Shown piece after piece: positions 56,066 to 64,000 of a stretch of 64,000 nt of DNA. Within the stretch, counting starts at the first letter, position 1, and each line of letters begins with the position of its first letter. The translations under genes and the position numbers were made by a program. The notes below the pieces were generated by a model. It saw only the letters and a program-made list of their open reading frames with translations, had not been told where the DNA came from and did not search any database. This DNA comes from Herpetosiphon gulosus (GTDB lineage Bacteria > Chloroflexota > Chloroflexia > Chloroflexales > Herpetosiphonaceae), in contig NZ_BAABRU010000021.1 in assembly GCF_039545135.1 (NCBI RefSeq), positions 1 to 64,000 of the forward strand, written 5' to 3'.

Positions 56066-57124
56066 TTAATCAAGATAGGCTCGCAGGTGTTGACCAACAT
56101 TGGGTTGGCGCAGGTGGCGCATCGCTTCGGCTTCGATTTGGCGGGTTCGTTCGCGGGTAATCCCGAATTCAGCGCCAACTTCTTCGAGTGTGCGGCGTTT
56201 ACCATCGGCCAAGCCATAGCGCAGCAACAAGATTTGGCGTTCGCGGTCGGGCAATTGCGAGAGCGCATCGGCCAATTCATCTTGCAACATCATGCGGGTG
56301 GCCTGCTCAAGTGGGGCTTCATCGGTATCGTCGGCCAAAAATTCGCCAACACGGCCTTGGCCTTCTTTGCCAATTGGTTGCTCCAACGACACTGGCTGAA
56401 CCGAAGCATTCAACATACGCTTGACCTTGCGCAAACTTACGCCCAGGGCATCGGCCAATTCATCAGGCGTTGCTTCACGTTGCAAGGCTTGCTCAAGCTG
56501 GTAAGCGACACGGCGCATTTGGGCAATTGATTCGCTCAAGTGGACTGGCAAGCGGATGGTGCGGCTTTGCTCGGCGATCGCACGCGTAACTGCTTGGCGA
56601 ATCCACCATGTGGCATAGGTTGAAAAACGATTACCCTTGCGATAATCGAATTTCTCGACCGCCCGCATCAGGCCGATATTGCCTTCTTGGATCAAATCCA
56701 TGAACGACATATGATTGCCAATATATTTTTTGGCAACGCTTACAACCAAGCGCAAATTGGCTTGGGTCAGCTTGCGGCGGCCTTCATTACCAAAATCAAC
56801 GCGGCGTTCGAGGGCGGTACGTTCATCCCAGGTTGCATACTGCTCGGTTTGCAACTGATGTTCCGCCTTGCGCCCGGTTTCAATTTGCTTGGCCAGCGTA
56901 ATTTCTTCCTCGGCGGTGAGCAACTCAACCTCGCCGATTTCACGCAAATACATCTGGACTGAATCTTCGACAGCCTCGGAATAGAGCGTTTTCTTGCGGC
57001 GTAGGTTTACAATTGCTAATTCTACGTCTTCATCATTAAAACCCGGCTCAAGCTCCCAGCCCTCGGGGGCATCTTCGAGTTCCGGTTGGTTTTTTGCTAC
57101 ATTCATCGTTTCATACTTTGTCAT
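56066..57124 (-). CDS. RNA polymerase primary-type sigma-70 factor
   Basis: From the ATG at 57124 the protein has 352 residues with sigma regions 1.2 ([22 protein letters not shown]), 2 ([72 protein letters not shown]), 3 and 4.2 ([28 protein letters not shown]). It has no long acidic region 1.1. It recognises -10/-35 promoters like those seen throughout this window. An ATG at 57106 is also possible; no clear ribosome-binding site decides. It may be the housekeeping SigA or one of several group 2 factors. Confidence 0.88.
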   Translation of the reverse strand: MTKYETMNVAKNQPELEDAPEGWELEPGFNDEDVELAIVNLRRKKTLYSEAVEDSVQMYLREIGEVELLTAEEEITLAKQIETGRKAEHQLQTEQYATWDERTALERRVDFGNEGRRKLTQANLRLVVSVAKKYIGNHMSFMDLIQEGNIGLMRAVEKFDYRKGNRFSTYATWWIRQAVTRAIAEQSRTIRLPVHLSESIAQMRRVAYQLEQALQREATPDELADALGVSLRKVKRMLNASVQPVSLEQPIGKEGQGRVGEFLADDTDEAPLEQATRMMLQDELADALSQLPDRERQILLLRYGLADGKRRTLEEVGAEFGITRERTRQIEAEAMRHLRQPNVGQHLRAYLD

Positions 57125-57309
57125 CGTCCACGCTCGCTGGGCTACGCCCACTATGGCTTTCGCTGCTGGCGGCGCACGAAAGCTATCTATTGAACCCGCA
57201 GGATTCTCTATGCAATCTACTACGTTACGTCTGGTAAGCTTGGATGTGCAGATGGATTGTGGTGGGCTGCTTACCATTTGGATTGTGCTAAGCAAAAACC
57301 ACGCCACGA

Positions 57310-57371
57310 ACTGTAATTCTTACAGTTACAGTATAACAAGTATAGTATAGCAAGAGATTCGTCAAGATCAA
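57310..57371 (-). promoter_or_regulatory. Sigma gene promoter with adjacent palindrome
   Basis: On the minus strand TTGATC (57371-57366) and TATACT (57349-57344) are 16 bp apart. ACTGTAA-TTC-TTACAGT (57310-57326) is a perfect inverted repeat just downstream, near the likely start of transcription, where a repressor could bind. The rest of the 483-base gap holds the plus-strand promoter at 57521. Confidence 0.55.
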
Positions 57372-57520
57372 TAAGCCAAAAGGGGTAGTTTAAAGATGTT
57401 CAAAGTTTCTTCATAGGTTAGGAGTAAAGTGCTAGTGTACAATGGGACTATAGTATGCTTTGCAGGATTACATTGATTGTTAGGTGTCAAAAAGAGAGGT
57501 GAAATAATGGTTAAAAACTA

Positions 57521-57587
57521 TTGCAAAGGGTATAGCTATCCGCTATAATGCGTTGCGGTCAAAACCGAGGTTACTTGCCGCAACGCA
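57521..57587 (+). promoter_or_regulatory. Plus-strand promoter and hairpin antisense to rpmB
   Basis: TTGCAA (57521-57526) and TATAAT (57544-57549) are 17 bp apart. TGCGTTGCGG (57549-57558) pairs with CCGCAACGCA (57578-57587). No gene follows on the plus strand before rpmB, which runs the other way, so a short RNA or antisense transcript is possible. The hairpin also suits rpmB as a 3'-end structure. Confidence 0.45.
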
Positions 57588-57607
57588 CCTCTGCGGTGAA
57601 AAAGTCA

Positions 57608-57790
57608 TTAGCGATCTTTGTACATGGTGCGAATATAGCGGGTGCTAACTTTCATTCGCTTCATTTGGCCATTAACTTCAACCATAGCCCATTGGATATT
57701 TGGTTTCCATGAGCGGTTGGTGCGGTTTTTAGCGTGGCTCACATTGTGGCCGAAGGAGCGCTTTTTCCCCGTCATTTGGCAGACTGCCAT
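57608..57790 (-). CDS. rpmB: 50S ribosomal protein bL28
   Basis: The 60-residue protein reads MAVCQMTGKKRSFGHNVSHAKNRTNRSWKPNIQ and ends TRYIRTMYKDR, the bL28 pattern with GHNVSHAKNRT. It has a single cysteine, so this is a zinc-free form. GGAGG precedes the ATG; the longer in-frame extension upstream is not coding. A leader terminator and a strong promoter lie upstream. Confidence 0.93.
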   Translation of the reverse strand: MAVCQMTGKKRSFGHNVSHAKNRTNRSWKPNIQWAMVEVNGQMKRMKVSTRYIRTMYKDR

Positions 57791-57815
57791 GGGCGGACCT
57801 CCGTAGTTTAGACTT

Positions 57816-57838
57816 AAAAAGAGCCACCCTTGGTGGCT
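57816..57838 (-). terminator. Intrinsic terminator in the rpmB leader
   Basis: On the minus strand AGCCACC-AAG-GGTGGCT (57838-57822) is followed by CTTTTT. It starts about four bases after the predicted transcript start and lies before the ribosome-binding site, so it could attenuate rpmB. Confidence 0.7.
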
Positions 57839-57848
57839 GTACCCGCTG

Positions 57849-57877
57849 ACTATACCATAGGACGCGCTCTGATGCAA
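57849..57877 (-). promoter_or_regulatory. rpmB promoter
   Basis: TTGCAT (57877-57872) and TATAGT (57854-57849) are separated by 17 bp on the minus strand, with the start expected near 57842. Confidence 0.8.
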
Positions 57878-58016
57878 CTTTTTTAATTCGTTCAGAGCAG
57901 GCTGTTTTAAGCTGGCGTTACAACTAGCAATAGTCAACAGCAATGGTAGTTTGGCCATGGGCAGCAGCCAATTATGGCATATGCTAGCTCTTGCATAATC
58001 GGGTATCATAAAGCGG

Positions 58017-58038
58017 TAGCGCGGTTGGTTCCGCGCTA
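58017..58038 (+). other. Hairpin in the leader of the Asp23-FakA operon
   Basis: TAGCGCGG (58017-58024) pairs with CCGCGCTA (58031-58038) around TTGGTT. It lies 66 bases before the Asp23 gene in a gap otherwise shared with the divergent rpmB leader. No T-run follows. Confidence 0.45.
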
Positions 58039-58104
58039 TTCTCATCAAAACCGGACGCTCGTGAGCGCCGACCATCGAACCATCTAGTTGCGAGGACTGT
58101 TCGA

Positions 58105-58581
58105 GTGAACGAGAAAACAAGTCTCGCGAATGTGCGCCAAAATGACGCTGGACGCATCGAAGTACATTCTCGCGCCATTGCTACTGTGGTAGCCGGGGCG
58201 GTTGTGCGGTGCTACGGTGTTGTGGGCATGGCCCCGCGCAATTTACGCGATAGTGTCGCCCATGTCTTGCGACCAGAAGATCAATATAAAGGCATAGACG
58301 TTCAAGTGAGTACCGAGGCAATTACAGTTGATCTGTTTGTGATCATCGAGTATGGCACGCGGATTGCCACAGTTGCCCGTAATATTATGGAAAGCGTCCA
58401 ATATGCTGTGGTGCATGCACTCGGCGAGGCCAATATCACGGTCAATGTGCATGTCCAAGGCTTACGGATCGAACAAGCTGATAAAGAACCAAAAGATGCA
58501 ACCGAAGGCCAGCCCAGCCGCTGGCGACGTTTTGGCGTAATGGGAGGTCTGCGTGGACAGCGCACCGAAGAATCAAATTGA
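58105..58581 (+). CDS. Asp23/Gls24-family envelope stress protein
   Basis: From a GTG start the 158-residue protein has the Asp23/DUF322 pattern: GRIEVHSRAIATVVAGAVVRCYGVVGMAPRN, GIDVQVSTEAITVDLFVIIEYGTRIATVARNIMESVQYAV and ANITVNVHVQGLRI. It is soluble and lies upstream of fakA, the usual arrangement (asp23-fakA-fakB) in Firmicutes and Chloroflexota. Its 3' end overlaps fakA by 29 bases, so translation is coupled. Precise role is uncertain. Confidence 0.88.
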   Translation: MNEKTSLANVRQNDAGRIEVHSRAIATVVAGAVVRCYGVVGMAPRNLRDSVAHVLRPEDQYKGIDVQVSTEAITVDLFVIIEYGTRIATVARNIMESVQYAVVHALGEANITVNVHVQGLRIEQADKEPKDATEGQPSRWRRFGVMGGLRGQRTEESN

Positions 58582-60190
58582 TGGTACGCGGCTGTTGGCG
58601 GTACTCCGCGCAGCCGCCGCATGGTTTAGCCAGAATGTGGCGACTGTCAACGCCCTAAATGTGTTTCCTGTGCCCGATGGCGATACCGGAACCAACATGA
58701 ACCTTACGCTGACAGCGGCGCTCAAAGATGTTCAGAATGATGCCTCAGTTGCGGTGGTGGCTGAACGGGTCTATCGCGGGGCTTTGATGGGCGCTCGCGG
58801 TAACTCGGGCGTGATTCTTTCACAAATTCTGCGCGGACTTTCGCAGGGCATGGCCGGACAGCAGGTTTGTACGCCTGAAATTCTGGTAACTGCGCTTGAA
58901 CAGGCCGCTACCACTGCCTACAAAGCGGTGATCAAGCCAGTCGAAGGCACGATGCTCACCGTTATTCGCGAAACTAGCGAAGCCACTCGCGCCGGATTTC
59001 AGCCCGAAATGAATTGGCATGAAGTTCTGGATTTGATTGTTAAAGGTGCGCGAGTTTCGGTCGATAATACGCCCAACCTCATGAAAATGTTACGTGATGC
59101 AGGCGTGGTCGATGCTGGTGGCGAAGGCTTGTATCTGCTCTTTGAGGGTGCACAGGCTTTTGCGCGGGGCGAACAACTTGAACAACGAGTTGCACCTGTC
59201 GATCAGTTGGCGATGGCGTTTGACGACATTCATAGCGATGATGATTTTGGCTATTGCACCAACTTTATGATCCAAGGCGAAAATATCCCTTACGAAGATG
59301 TGCGCAGCACGATTGCCGAGATGGGCACATCGGTGGTGGCCGTCGGCGATGAGCGCTTGGTCAAGGTGCACTTGCACACGCTACGGCCTGGCGATGCGCT
59401 GAATTATGCCGTGCAATGGGGCAGCCTTGGGGCAATTGAAATCACCAATATGGATAAACAGCGCAGCGATCTGCATGCGGCCCAAGCGCAACAAGCCAGC
59501 CAACCAGCCCGCGTCAAGCTCGACGAGCCAGTCAGCGATGTTGGAGTGGTCGCGGTTGCACCAGGCCAAGGCTTCCGCGTGCTGTTCGAATCATTAAATG
59601 TGGGCGAGGTGGTGACAGGCGGCCAAACTATGAATCCTTCGATCCAAGATTTGGTCACGGCCATCGATAAGTTGCCGCAGCCAGAGGTGATTGTGTTGCC
59701 CAATAATAGCAACGTGATTTTGGCAGCGCAACAAGCCCAGCAAGTAACCACAAAAGTTGTGCATGTGATTCCAACCAAAACCGTGCCCCAAGGTATGGCG
59801 GCGATGTTTGCCTTTAATTATGCAGTTGGCGCAAACGATAATGTGCAGGCCATGAGCCGCGCGATCAAAGATATTACCACGGCAGAAATTACCACCGCCG
59901 TGCGCGATGCTACGGTTAATGATGTTGAAGTGCGCGACGGCCAGACGATTGGCTTGCTCAACGGCGCACTGGTTGAATCTGGCGATCAGCCCGACGAAGT
60001 GATTGATCGCATTCTAGCACGGATGGATTTAGACGATCATGAGATCGTTACCATCTATTATGGCGAACAATGTTCGGCGGAACAGGCTGAAGCACTAGCC
60101 CACAAAATCAATGCGACCTACCCGGCGCTTGATGTTGAGGTGCAAAACGGCGGACAACCATTTTATGATTACATTCTCTCTGCGGAGTGA
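58553..60190 (+). CDS. fakA: Fatty acid kinase catalytic subunit, FakA (DAK2/DhaL domain)
   Basis: The 545-residue protein has an N-terminal DhaL/DAK2 kinase domain (NVFPVPDGDTGTNMNLTLTAALK, with the Asp cluster binding Mg-ATP, and GARGNSGVILSQILRGLSQGMAG), a middle domain and a C-terminal DegV-like domain (IVLPNNSNVILAAQQAQQVT, IPTKTVPQGMAAMFAFN). It phosphorylates fatty acids bound to FakB proteins, feeding host-derived or recycled fatty acids to phospholipid synthesis. The start is GTG with GGGAGG upstream, overlapping the Asp23 gene. The two FakB genes follow directly, making a complete FakA-FakB set. Confidence 0.92.
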   Translation: MDSAPKNQIDGTRLLAVLRAAAAWFSQNVATVNALNVFPVPDGDTGTNMNLTLTAALKDVQNDASVAVVAERVYRGALMGARGNSGVILSQILRGLSQGMAGQQVCTPEILVTALEQAATTAYKAVIKPVEGTMLTVIRETSEATRAGFQPEMNWHEVLDLIVKGARVSVDNTPNLMKMLRDAGVVDAGGEGLYLLFEGAQAFARGEQLEQRVAPVDQLAMAFDDIHSDDDFGYCTNFMIQGENIPYEDVRSTIAEMGTSVVAVGDERLVKVHLHTLRPGDALNYAVQWGSLGAIEITNMDKQRSDLHAAQAQQASQPARVKLDEPVSDVGVVAVAPGQGFRVLFESLNVGEVVTGGQTMNPSIQDLVTAIDKLPQPEVIVLPNNSNVILAAQQAQQVTTKVVHVIPTKTVPQGMAAMFAFNYAVGANDNVQAMSRAIKDITTAEITTAVRDATVNDVEVRDGQTIGLLNGALVESGDQPDEVIDRILARMDLDDHEIVTIYYGEQCSAEQAEALAHKINATYPALDVEVQNGGQPFYDYILSAE

Positions 60191-60234
60191 TACACAGCCC
60201 CGTTTCTGACGGCGCGATGGAGATATGTTGGGTT

Positions 60235-61083
60235 ATGGCGCGAGTAAAGATTATTACCGATAGCACTGCTGATATTCCACCAGCACTAGCACAAGAACTG
60301 AATATCACCGTTATTCCAATCTATGTGCATTTTGGTGATCAGACGTTGCGAGCTGGAATCGACATTAGCAACGAGCAGTTTTATCGGCGGATGGCCGAGG
60401 GTGGGCCGTATCCTTATACGACCGCACCAGCACCAGGAGTGTTTGAACAGTATTATCGTCAATTTTCCCGTGAATATGACGGGGTATTTTCAATTCACTT
60501 GTCGAATCGATTCGGTGGCGTGGTTAAAGCGGCGACGATTGCCCGCGATAAATTGCCAGCTTCGCTGACCCGCGTTGAGGTAATTGATAGTACCTCGACT
60601 TCGCTAGGCTTAGGTATGGTGGCAATAGCCGCAGCCCGGGCAGCGCTCGATGGAGCCTCAATTGATGAAGTGCATCGCGTTGTCATGCAAACTATTCAAT
60701 TGACCCATGTGGTGTTTTTTGTTGATTCAATTGATTATCTCGAACGCAGCGGGCGTTTATCCCAAGCCTCAGCCATGCTTGGCTCGATGCAACGGATCAA
60801 GCCGTTGTTGATTCTTGATGATGGTGAAATTGTGCCCTACGATCGCACCCGCACCCGAGCCAAAGCGATCGAAGGCTTATTTACCTTTATCGAAGATTTC
60901 CCCAAGGTCGAACAAGTGGCAATTATGCACAGCACCACACCTGATGATGTTGAGAAATTGCTCGAAAAGATCGACCCAATCTATCCGCGTGATCAAGTTA
61001 TGATTGTCGAATATGGGCCAGCGCTTGGGGCGCACCTTGGGCCAAATGCCATGGGTGTGGTGGTCTACGAAGGCATGGAGTAA
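60235..61083 (+). CDS. Fatty-acid-binding DegV/FakB protein 1
   Basis: The 282-residue protein is a DegV fold: VKIITDSTADIPPALAQELNITVIPIYVHFG, TTAPAPGVFEQYYRQF, HLSNRFGGVVKAATIARD and EVIDSTSTSLGLGMVAIAAARA, with YLERSGRLSQASAMLGSMQRIKPLL near the ligand pocket. It presents a fatty acid carboxyl to FakA. The start is uncertain; the ATG at 60235 gives the family N-terminus but its ribosome-binding site is weak. It lies 45 bases after fakA. Confidence 0.88.
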   Translation: MARVKIITDSTADIPPALAQELNITVIPIYVHFGDQTLRAGIDISNEQFYRRMAEGGPYPYTTAPAPGVFEQYYRQFSREYDGVFSIHLSNRFGGVVKAATIARDKLPASLTRVEVIDSTSTSLGLGMVAIAAARAALDGASIDEVHRVVMQTIQLTHVVFFVDSIDYLERSGRLSQASAMLGSMQRIKPLLILDDGEIVPYDRTRTRAKAIEGLFTFIEDFPKVEQVAIMHSTTPDDVEKLLEKIDPIYPRDQVMIVEYGPALGAHLGPNAMGVVVYEGME

Positions 61084-61266
61084 CCCAGCGCCGGATCTGC
61101 GCAGCAATCAACCCTTGAATAAACCAAAAGCAACACCCCACGCAGCGCCATTTTCGGCTATTATACGGCTGCGTGGGGTAGCTATTCCCTGAGCGAGCAA
61201 TGCTTTGCCAATTGGCCGAATGTTGCTCGTAAGAATGTGGCTGGAATAATGCCAGAAGGAGGCCAA

Positions 61267-62100
61267 GTGGCGATTATTGTAACCGACAGCACTGCTGATA
61301 TTCCCGCTGGTTTGGCAGCAGAAAACGACATTCATGTGATTCCATTGACAGTTAATTTCGATGCTGAATCATTTGCCGATGGTGTGGAAATTACTCATGA
61401 TCAATTTTATGCTCGCTTAGTTGAAAGCAACAATTTGCCGACAACCTCGCAGCCTTCAGTCGGCGCGTTTGAGCAATTGTATCGGGCAATTGGCAACGAC
61501 GAGCCAATTATCTCGATTCATATTGCTGGCAAATTGAGTGGCACAATTCGCTCGGCCCAGCAAGCAGCCGAATTATTGCCCGATTTTGATATTCGGGTGA
61601 TCGATGTGCAAAGCACCACTATGTCGCAAGGTTGGGCGGCATTATTGGCTGCCCGCGCTGCCAAAGAAGGCAAATCGGCTGATGAGATTGTGGCATTGGT
61701 GCATAGCATCGTCGAGCGCACCCGCTTGTTGGCAGCTTTGGATACCTTGCGCTACCTCGAAAAGGGTGGCCGCATTGGCAAAACCCGCGCCTTGCTTGGT
61801 ACGTTACTGAATGTTAAGCCGATTATCGATGTGCGTGATGGCGAGGTAAAACCGTTCGAGCAAGTGCGCAGCAAGAAAAAAGCTGTGGCCCGCTTGATCG
61901 AAGAAGCTCGTAGCATGGCTCCGTTTGAAGAATTAGCGGTGCTCTATTCACGCAATGAAGCTGAAGCTCGCGAATTTGCCCAAAGCCTCAACGAGATTTT
62001 CCCCGCTGATCGAATTGTGCTGGCCGAAATTGGCGCGGTCGTGGGAACCCACATCGGCCCGGGTGCACTTGGTTTCACTGGTGTACGTAAAAATAAATAA
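61267..62100 (+). CDS. Fatty-acid-binding DegV/FakB protein 2
   Basis: The 277-residue protein is a second DegV/FakB: AIIVTDSTADIPAGLAAENDIHVIPLTVNF, LPTTSQPSVGAFEQLY, SIHIAGKLSGTIRSAQQAAELL and VIDVQSTTMSQGWAALLAARA, with LRYLEKGGRIGKTRALLGTLLNVKPI. The GTG start has AAGGAGG directly upstream. Paired FakB proteins usually differ in fatty acid preference, saturated versus unsaturated; which is which here is not evident. It lies 180 bases after FakB 1. Confidence 0.88.
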   Translation: MAIIVTDSTADIPAGLAAENDIHVIPLTVNFDAESFADGVEITHDQFYARLVESNNLPTTSQPSVGAFEQLYRAIGNDEPIISIHIAGKLSGTIRSAQQAAELLPDFDIRVIDVQSTTMSQGWAALLAARAAKEGKSADEIVALVHSIVERTRLLAALDTLRYLEKGGRIGKTRALLGTLLNVKPIIDVRDGEVKPFEQVRSKKKAVARLIEEARSMAPFEELAVLYSRNEAEAREFAQSLNEIFPADRIVLAEIGAVVGTHIGPGALGFTGVRKNK

Positions 62101-62300
62101 GGGATCAGGGGTCAGGGATCAGGGGTCGGGGCTGAACATCCATAGCCTTGCCTCTGATCCTTCATCATTATAAACGCTGCGTTTCTGTGTTCGCTAGTAG
62201 CGCTCTTTTGATTTTGCCTTTTGCCTTTTGCGTTCTGCCTTCATCCCTCATAATTCATCCTTCATCCTTAACCACAGCGACTTAAGTCATAGCTAGTCGT
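62101..62300. repeat. Low-complexity intergenic stretch after the second FakB gene
   Basis: GGGATCAGGGGTCAG-type units and later GCCTTTTGCCTTTTG and CATCCTTCATCC runs repeat with no open frame. A TATAAT (62303-62308) close to its end may be the -10 of mrp, without a clear -35. Confidence 0.5.
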
Positions 62301-62382
62301 GCTATAATCGTTCTAAATAGCACAACAAGATTGCTCAATGGTGCGCGACACTCGCATCATTGTTATAGGAGCGCATAGCACC

Positions 62383-63462
62383 ATGGGCTTGTTTGGGAAA
62401 CGGGCGGATGCGCCAACACAAGAGGCAGTCTTGGCTGCCCTTGCAACGGTGCAAGAGCCAGAACTCGGCGGCAATTTAGTTGCCCGCAAAATGATCAAAG
62501 AGCTTAACATTGATGGCGGACGGGTTGTTGTTTTGGTCGATCTCACCACGCCAGCATGTCCATTCAAGGAACAACTGGCCAACGATGTTCGCGCAGCTTT
62601 GGCACAAGTGCCGGGCGTAAGCGAAGTCGAGGTCGATTTCACCGCGACCGTGCGGTCATACAATGGGATTCCCGATAAAGCTCGGGTTCCCGGGGTTAGC
62701 CATATTTTGGCGGTAGCTTCGGGCAAAGGCGGCGTAGGTAAATCGACGGTTGCAGTCAACTTGGCAGTCGCTTTGGCCCAAGAAGGTGCAAAGGTTGGCT
62801 TGCTTGATGCCGATATTTATGGGCCAAGCGCCCCCTTGATGACTGGCGCACGTGGCAAACCAGGCATTACCGAAAATCAAAAAATTGCCCCGCTCGAAGC
62901 GCACGGCATCAAAATCATTTCGGTGGGCTATTTTGTTGATGATAGCCAGCCCTTGGTTTGGCGTGGGCCGATGATTTCATCGATGTTGCGCCAATTTTTG
63001 TTCGAGGTTGATTGGGGCCATCTCGATTATTTGATCGTCGATTTGCCACCTGGCACTGGCGATATTCAACTCACATTGGCGCAATCGATTCCACTTTCTG
63101 GCGCGGTTGTGGTAACGACACCGCAAGATGTAGCCCTTGCTGATGCGATTAAAGGCGTTGAGATGTTCCGCAAGTTGAATGTACCCATCTTGGGGATTGT
63201 CGAGAACATGAGCTACTTTATTGCACCTGATACTGGCAAGCGCTACGACATTTTTGGTCATGGCGGCGCTCGAACCGCTAGCAGCAAATTGGGTGTACCA
63301 TTCTTAGGTGAAATACCTTTGGGCATGCCAATTCGCGAAGGTGGCGATACTGGCCAACCAGCGGTTACCCAAAGCGCCAAAGATGCCTATGCTGATTCGT
63401 TCCGCGATGTTGCTCGCACTTTAGCAGGCCGCATCAGTATTGAAACCATGGTGGCGGCCTAG
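62383..63462 (+). CDS. Mrp/ApbC-type P-loop protein with MIP18 domain
   Basis: The 359-residue protein has an N-terminal MIP18/DUF59 domain (residues about 10-90, with the TTPACPFKE conserved cysteine) and a MinD-like ATPase domain with SGKGGVGKST at 113-122, GLLDADIYGPSAPLM and DYLIVDLPPGTGD. Mrp proteins act as iron-sulfur cluster carriers. The CxxC pair that bridges the cluster in E. coli ApbC, normally in NMSYFxCPxC, reads NMSYFIAPDT here, so cluster binding there is doubtful. The ATG at 62383 is chosen to match the family start. It lies upstream of moaA. Confidence 0.9.
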   Translation: MGLFGKRADAPTQEAVLAALATVQEPELGGNLVARKMIKELNIDGGRVVVLVDLTTPACPFKEQLANDVRAALAQVPGVSEVEVDFTATVRSYNGIPDKARVPGVSHILAVASGKGGVGKSTVAVNLAVALAQEGAKVGLLDADIYGPSAPLMTGARGKPGITENQKIAPLEAHGIKIISVGYFVDDSQPLVWRGPMISSMLRQFLFEVDWGHLDYLIVDLPPGTGDIQLTLAQSIPLSGAVVVTTPQDVALADAIKGVEMFRKLNVPILGIVENMSYFIAPDTGKRYDIFGHGGARTASSKLGVPFLGEIPLGMPIREGGDTGQPAVTQSAKDAYADSFRDVARTLAGRISIETMVAA

Positions 63463-63484
63463 CGCCTTGCCACTGGCAACGCTT

Positions 63485-63516
63485 CAATGACGCATGGCTG
63501 CTGCTATGCGTCATTG
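63485..63516 (+). promoter_or_regulatory. Hairpin between mrp and moaA
   Basis: CAATGACGCAT (63485-63495) pairs perfectly with ATGCGTCATTG (63506-63516) around a ten-base loop. No T-run follows; it may be a terminator of mrp or a structure in the moaA leader. Confidence 0.5.
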
Positions 63517-63536
63517 TTGTCTGAAAGAGCAAGCCG

Positions 63537-64000
63537 ATGATGCCGATAGAATTGTTGGAACAACCTCAAACGCTGCAAACCCGTAGCAACGCCCCAGCCC
63601 ACGATGCCCACGGGCGGCGGATTAATTACCTGCGGATTTCATTAACCGATCGCTGTAATTTTCGCTGCTTTTACTGTATGCCTGAATGGGGCATGCAATT
63701 TGCACCCAAGCCGGAACTGCTCACCAATGCTGAGTTGATTCGTTTGGTACGGATTATGGCTCAAACTGGCTTTGAAAAAATTCGGCTGACTGGTGGTGAG
63801 CCAACTTTGCGCCGCGATTTGGTCAGTCTAGTCGAGGCGATTGCCAATACTCCAGGCATTCGCGAAGTTTCGATGACCACCAATGCTTTATTATTGGCTC
63901 CGATCGCTCAGCAATTGGCCGATGCTGGCCTCAAGCGGGTCAATATCAGTATCGATTCGCTCAACCCCGAAAGCTTCCGCAAAATCACGCGTGGCGGCGA
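63537..64000 (+). CDS. moaA: GTP 3',8-cyclase MoaA (N-terminal part; cut by the window edge)
   Basis: The open frame of 154 codons runs off the right end. It starts MMPIELLEQP and has the radical-SAM motif C40-x3-C44-x2-C47 (LTDRCNFRCFYCMPE) and the following GGEPTLRRD and NALLL blocks typical of MoaA. It catalyses the first step of molybdopterin synthesis. The ribosome-binding site (GAAAGAG) is weak, and two adjacent ATGs are possible starts. No other molybdenum cofactor genes are visible in the window. Confidence 0.93.
   Translation, partial: MMPIELLEQPQTLQTRSNAPAHDAHGRRINYLRISLTDRCNFRCFYCMPEWGMQFAPKPELLTNAELIRLVRIMAQTGFEKIRLTGGEPTLRRDLVSLVEAIANTPGIREVSMTTNALLLAPIAQQLADAGLKRVNISIDSLNPESFRKITRGG

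Noticed and set aside
57507-57548. 13-codon leader peptide (MVKNYCKGYSYPL) with a good ribosome-binding site
   Set aside because: It overlaps the -35 and -10 of the plus-strand promoter and has no downstream gene on that strand.
58302-58622. Antisense open frame across Asp23 and fakA
   Set aside because: No start signal, and both plus-strand proteins match known families along this stretch.

Overview
The window looks like chromosomal DNA of a filamentous Chloroflexota bacterium, most likely Herpetosiphon. This rests on a type II restriction-modification pair of the HindVP/HgiDI kind, several WXG100 proteins with long C-terminal extensions, a fused AroK-AroB enzyme, ATPase-TPR regulators and many secreted beta-propeller or trypsin-like proteins. 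The assignment is inferred from protein resemblance; no rRNA is present.

Layout. 1-5.7 kb is an accessory segment: LapA-like membrane protein, LysW-like zinc ribbon, receiver domain, XisH/XisI pair, cupin, tiny membrane protein, VIT1/CCC1 and Fet4-like metal transporters, bounded by a decayed second copy of the receiver gene. 5.9-16.9 kb is mostly housekeeping (MarR, ATPase-TPR regulator, CAP-domain exoprotein, PrmC, AroKB, CobT, PRC-barrel protein, esterase, FabI). 17-25.2 kb is a WXG100 island: three genes with the same N-terminal secretion domain and different C-terminal domains, each driven by a near-identical promoter with an 18-bp spacer and a structured leader, interleaved with lipoproteins, candidate immunity proteins and a protein with EspG-like architecture. 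25.2-34.9 kb carries polyphosphate glucokinase, PurB, an Imm10-like protein, an S1-domain protein, ClpC, a YceI-like lipid-binding protein and a small-molecule kinase.

35-37.1 kb is the restriction-modification system, followed by a cystathionine synthase/lyase. 38.4-41.3 kb encodes a TPM-domain protein apparently split in two at an A7 slippery site. 41.7-42.7 kb is a complete IS982-type element whose transposase has an early amber codon. 42.8-44.9 kb holds four tandem paralogous membrane proteins; three copies of one promoter architecture (two TGTAAC-like half-sites 11 bp apart, 9 nt before the -10) precede them. 47.1-47.6 kb is a tRNA cluster (Arg-Ser-Arg), then PnuC, NadR and a Band-7 protein. 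50.2-55.9 kb has a secreted trypsin zymogen, a large XRE regulator, a PQQ-type propeller and a second EspG-like protein. 56-64 kb returns to core functions: sigma factor, bL28 with a leader terminator, Asp23, FakA, two FakB/DegV proteins, Mrp and the start of MoaA.

The most promising undescribed features are the WXG100 island with its covarying leader RNA and EspG-like partner, the four-gene membrane family with its shared operator, and the probable programmed -1 frameshift. All functional statements come from reading the sequence and general knowledge of the families; no database search was possible.
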